Assembly (NCBI GenBank): GCA_964392615.1
Contig: CAYMRB010000119.1
Span: forward strand, 1 to 22,662
Origin: CAYMRB01 sp964392615
GTDB lineage: Bacteria > Planctomycetota > UBA8108
Length of the DNA stretch: 22,662 nucleotides
Direction of reading: 5' to 3'
The position numbers were made by a program, and so were the translations under genes. Below, piece after piece: positions 22,381 through 22,662 of the stretch; the first letter of the stretch is position 1; every line of letters begins with the position of its first letter. The notes beneath the pieces are model-generated. The model was not told the origin of the DNA. It did no database searches and saw only the letters and a program-made list of their open reading frames with translations.

Positions 22381-22662
22381 ATCGACAGATCTCCACCGCC
22401 GTCGCAGCCGTCGTCTCCGTGGCGGGAACGCTCGTCGCGCTCCTCGCGTTCCTTCCGTCGACGTCGAGCGAGCCGAAGCTGCGCTGGTTCATCCCCGACG
22501 GGATGCGCGCCGACCCCGAGCTCTTCGACATCTACCGCTGGGCCGAGGAGGGCAGGCTCCCGAATATCCGGCGCATGATGGAGCTCGGCACCTACGGCTT
22601 CGCGAAGCCGGTCTTTCCCAGCCACACGCCGCCGAACTTCGCGCCGCTGTTCACCGGCGCGA
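22377..22662 (+). CDS. Alkaline-phosphatase-superfamily phosphodiesterase/nucleotide pyrophosphatase-like protein (5' part only)
   Basis: The first 95 residues are present and the frame runs off the window edge. The GTG start overlaps the preceding stop as GTGA. An N-terminal hydrophobic segment (AVAAVVSVAGTLVALLAFL) acts as a signal or membrane anchor. The following sequence has two hallmarks of the nucleotide pyrophosphatase/phosphodiesterase group: the metal-binding DGMRAD (residues about 41-46) and FPSHTPPNFAPLFTGA, equivalent to the FPTxTxPNHxxLxTG nucleophile motif, with Thr in the nucleophile place and the PPN asparagine kept. Members hydrolyse phosphodiester or phosphonate bonds outside the cytoplasm. 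Substrate and the second half of the metal site lie beyond the window. Tandem coupling with the sulfatase-like lipoprotein suggests a shared substrate, perhaps a surface or exogenous phosphorylated glycan; this is inference. Confidence 0.8.
   Translation, partial: MNRQISTAVAAVVSVAGTLVALLAFLPSTSSEPKLRWFIPDGMRADPELFDIYRWAEEGRLPNIRRMMELGTYGFAKPVFPSHTPPNFAPLFTGA

Overview
The window is GC-rich DNA packed with genes on both strands. Several traits suggest a free-living Gram-negative heterotroph, most like a planctomycete (Planctomycetota): a Tat-exported Gfo/Idh/MocA oxidoreductase, lipoproteins of the sulfatase and peptidase types, a short pseudopilin operon, and a DUF2339/DUF3999 membrane pair. 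This placement is an inference from gene content. No rRNA or other marker gene is present, and a myxobacterium-like or other high-GC lineage is not excluded. I saw no tRNA, rRNA, CRISPR array or intact insertion sequence.

Layout. 1-305 is the 3' end of a beta-helix protein. 438-2978 (+) encodes a hybrid histidine kinase (GAF-GAF-PAS-HisKA-HATPase-REC). 3057-6250 (-) is a tightly coupled four-gene operon read from right to left: a PilV/GspI-like prepilin, a PilX-like pseudopilin with a beta-rich C-terminus, a membrane protein whose N-terminus resembles the DNA-binding domain of IS66 TnpA, and a PilW-like prepilin. 6522-8192 (+) is a glycogen synthase. 8330-13813 (+) is a single 1,827-residue lipoprotein gene joining a ChaN-like domain, a degenerate esterase-like module, a gluzincin M1 peptidase, an M28 peptidase and a PDZ domain. 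A long GGAACCCA inverted repeat separates it from the convergent gene at 14007-15386 (-), a Tat-exported Gfo/Idh/MocA oxidoreductase. 15470-19208 (-) is the overlapping DUF2339-DUF3999 pair, followed upstream by a likely outer-membrane protein (19420-20664, -). 20824 to the window end (+) holds a sulfatase-like lipoprotein that has lost key catalytic residues, overlapping by GTGA a second alkaline-phosphatase-superfamily gene cut by the window edge.

How the genes fit together. Most products are predicted to act in the envelope or periplasm, on surface polymers, peptides or fibres. The pseudopilin genes form one clear translationally coupled unit. The DUF2339/DUF3999 pair and the two phosphatase-superfamily genes are also coupled. 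The other genes are single units with their own candidate promoters. The most unusual items are the IS66-like membrane protein inside the pseudopilin operon, the giant two-peptidase lipoprotein, and the sulfatase fold with threonine at both the metal-ligand and nucleophile positions.
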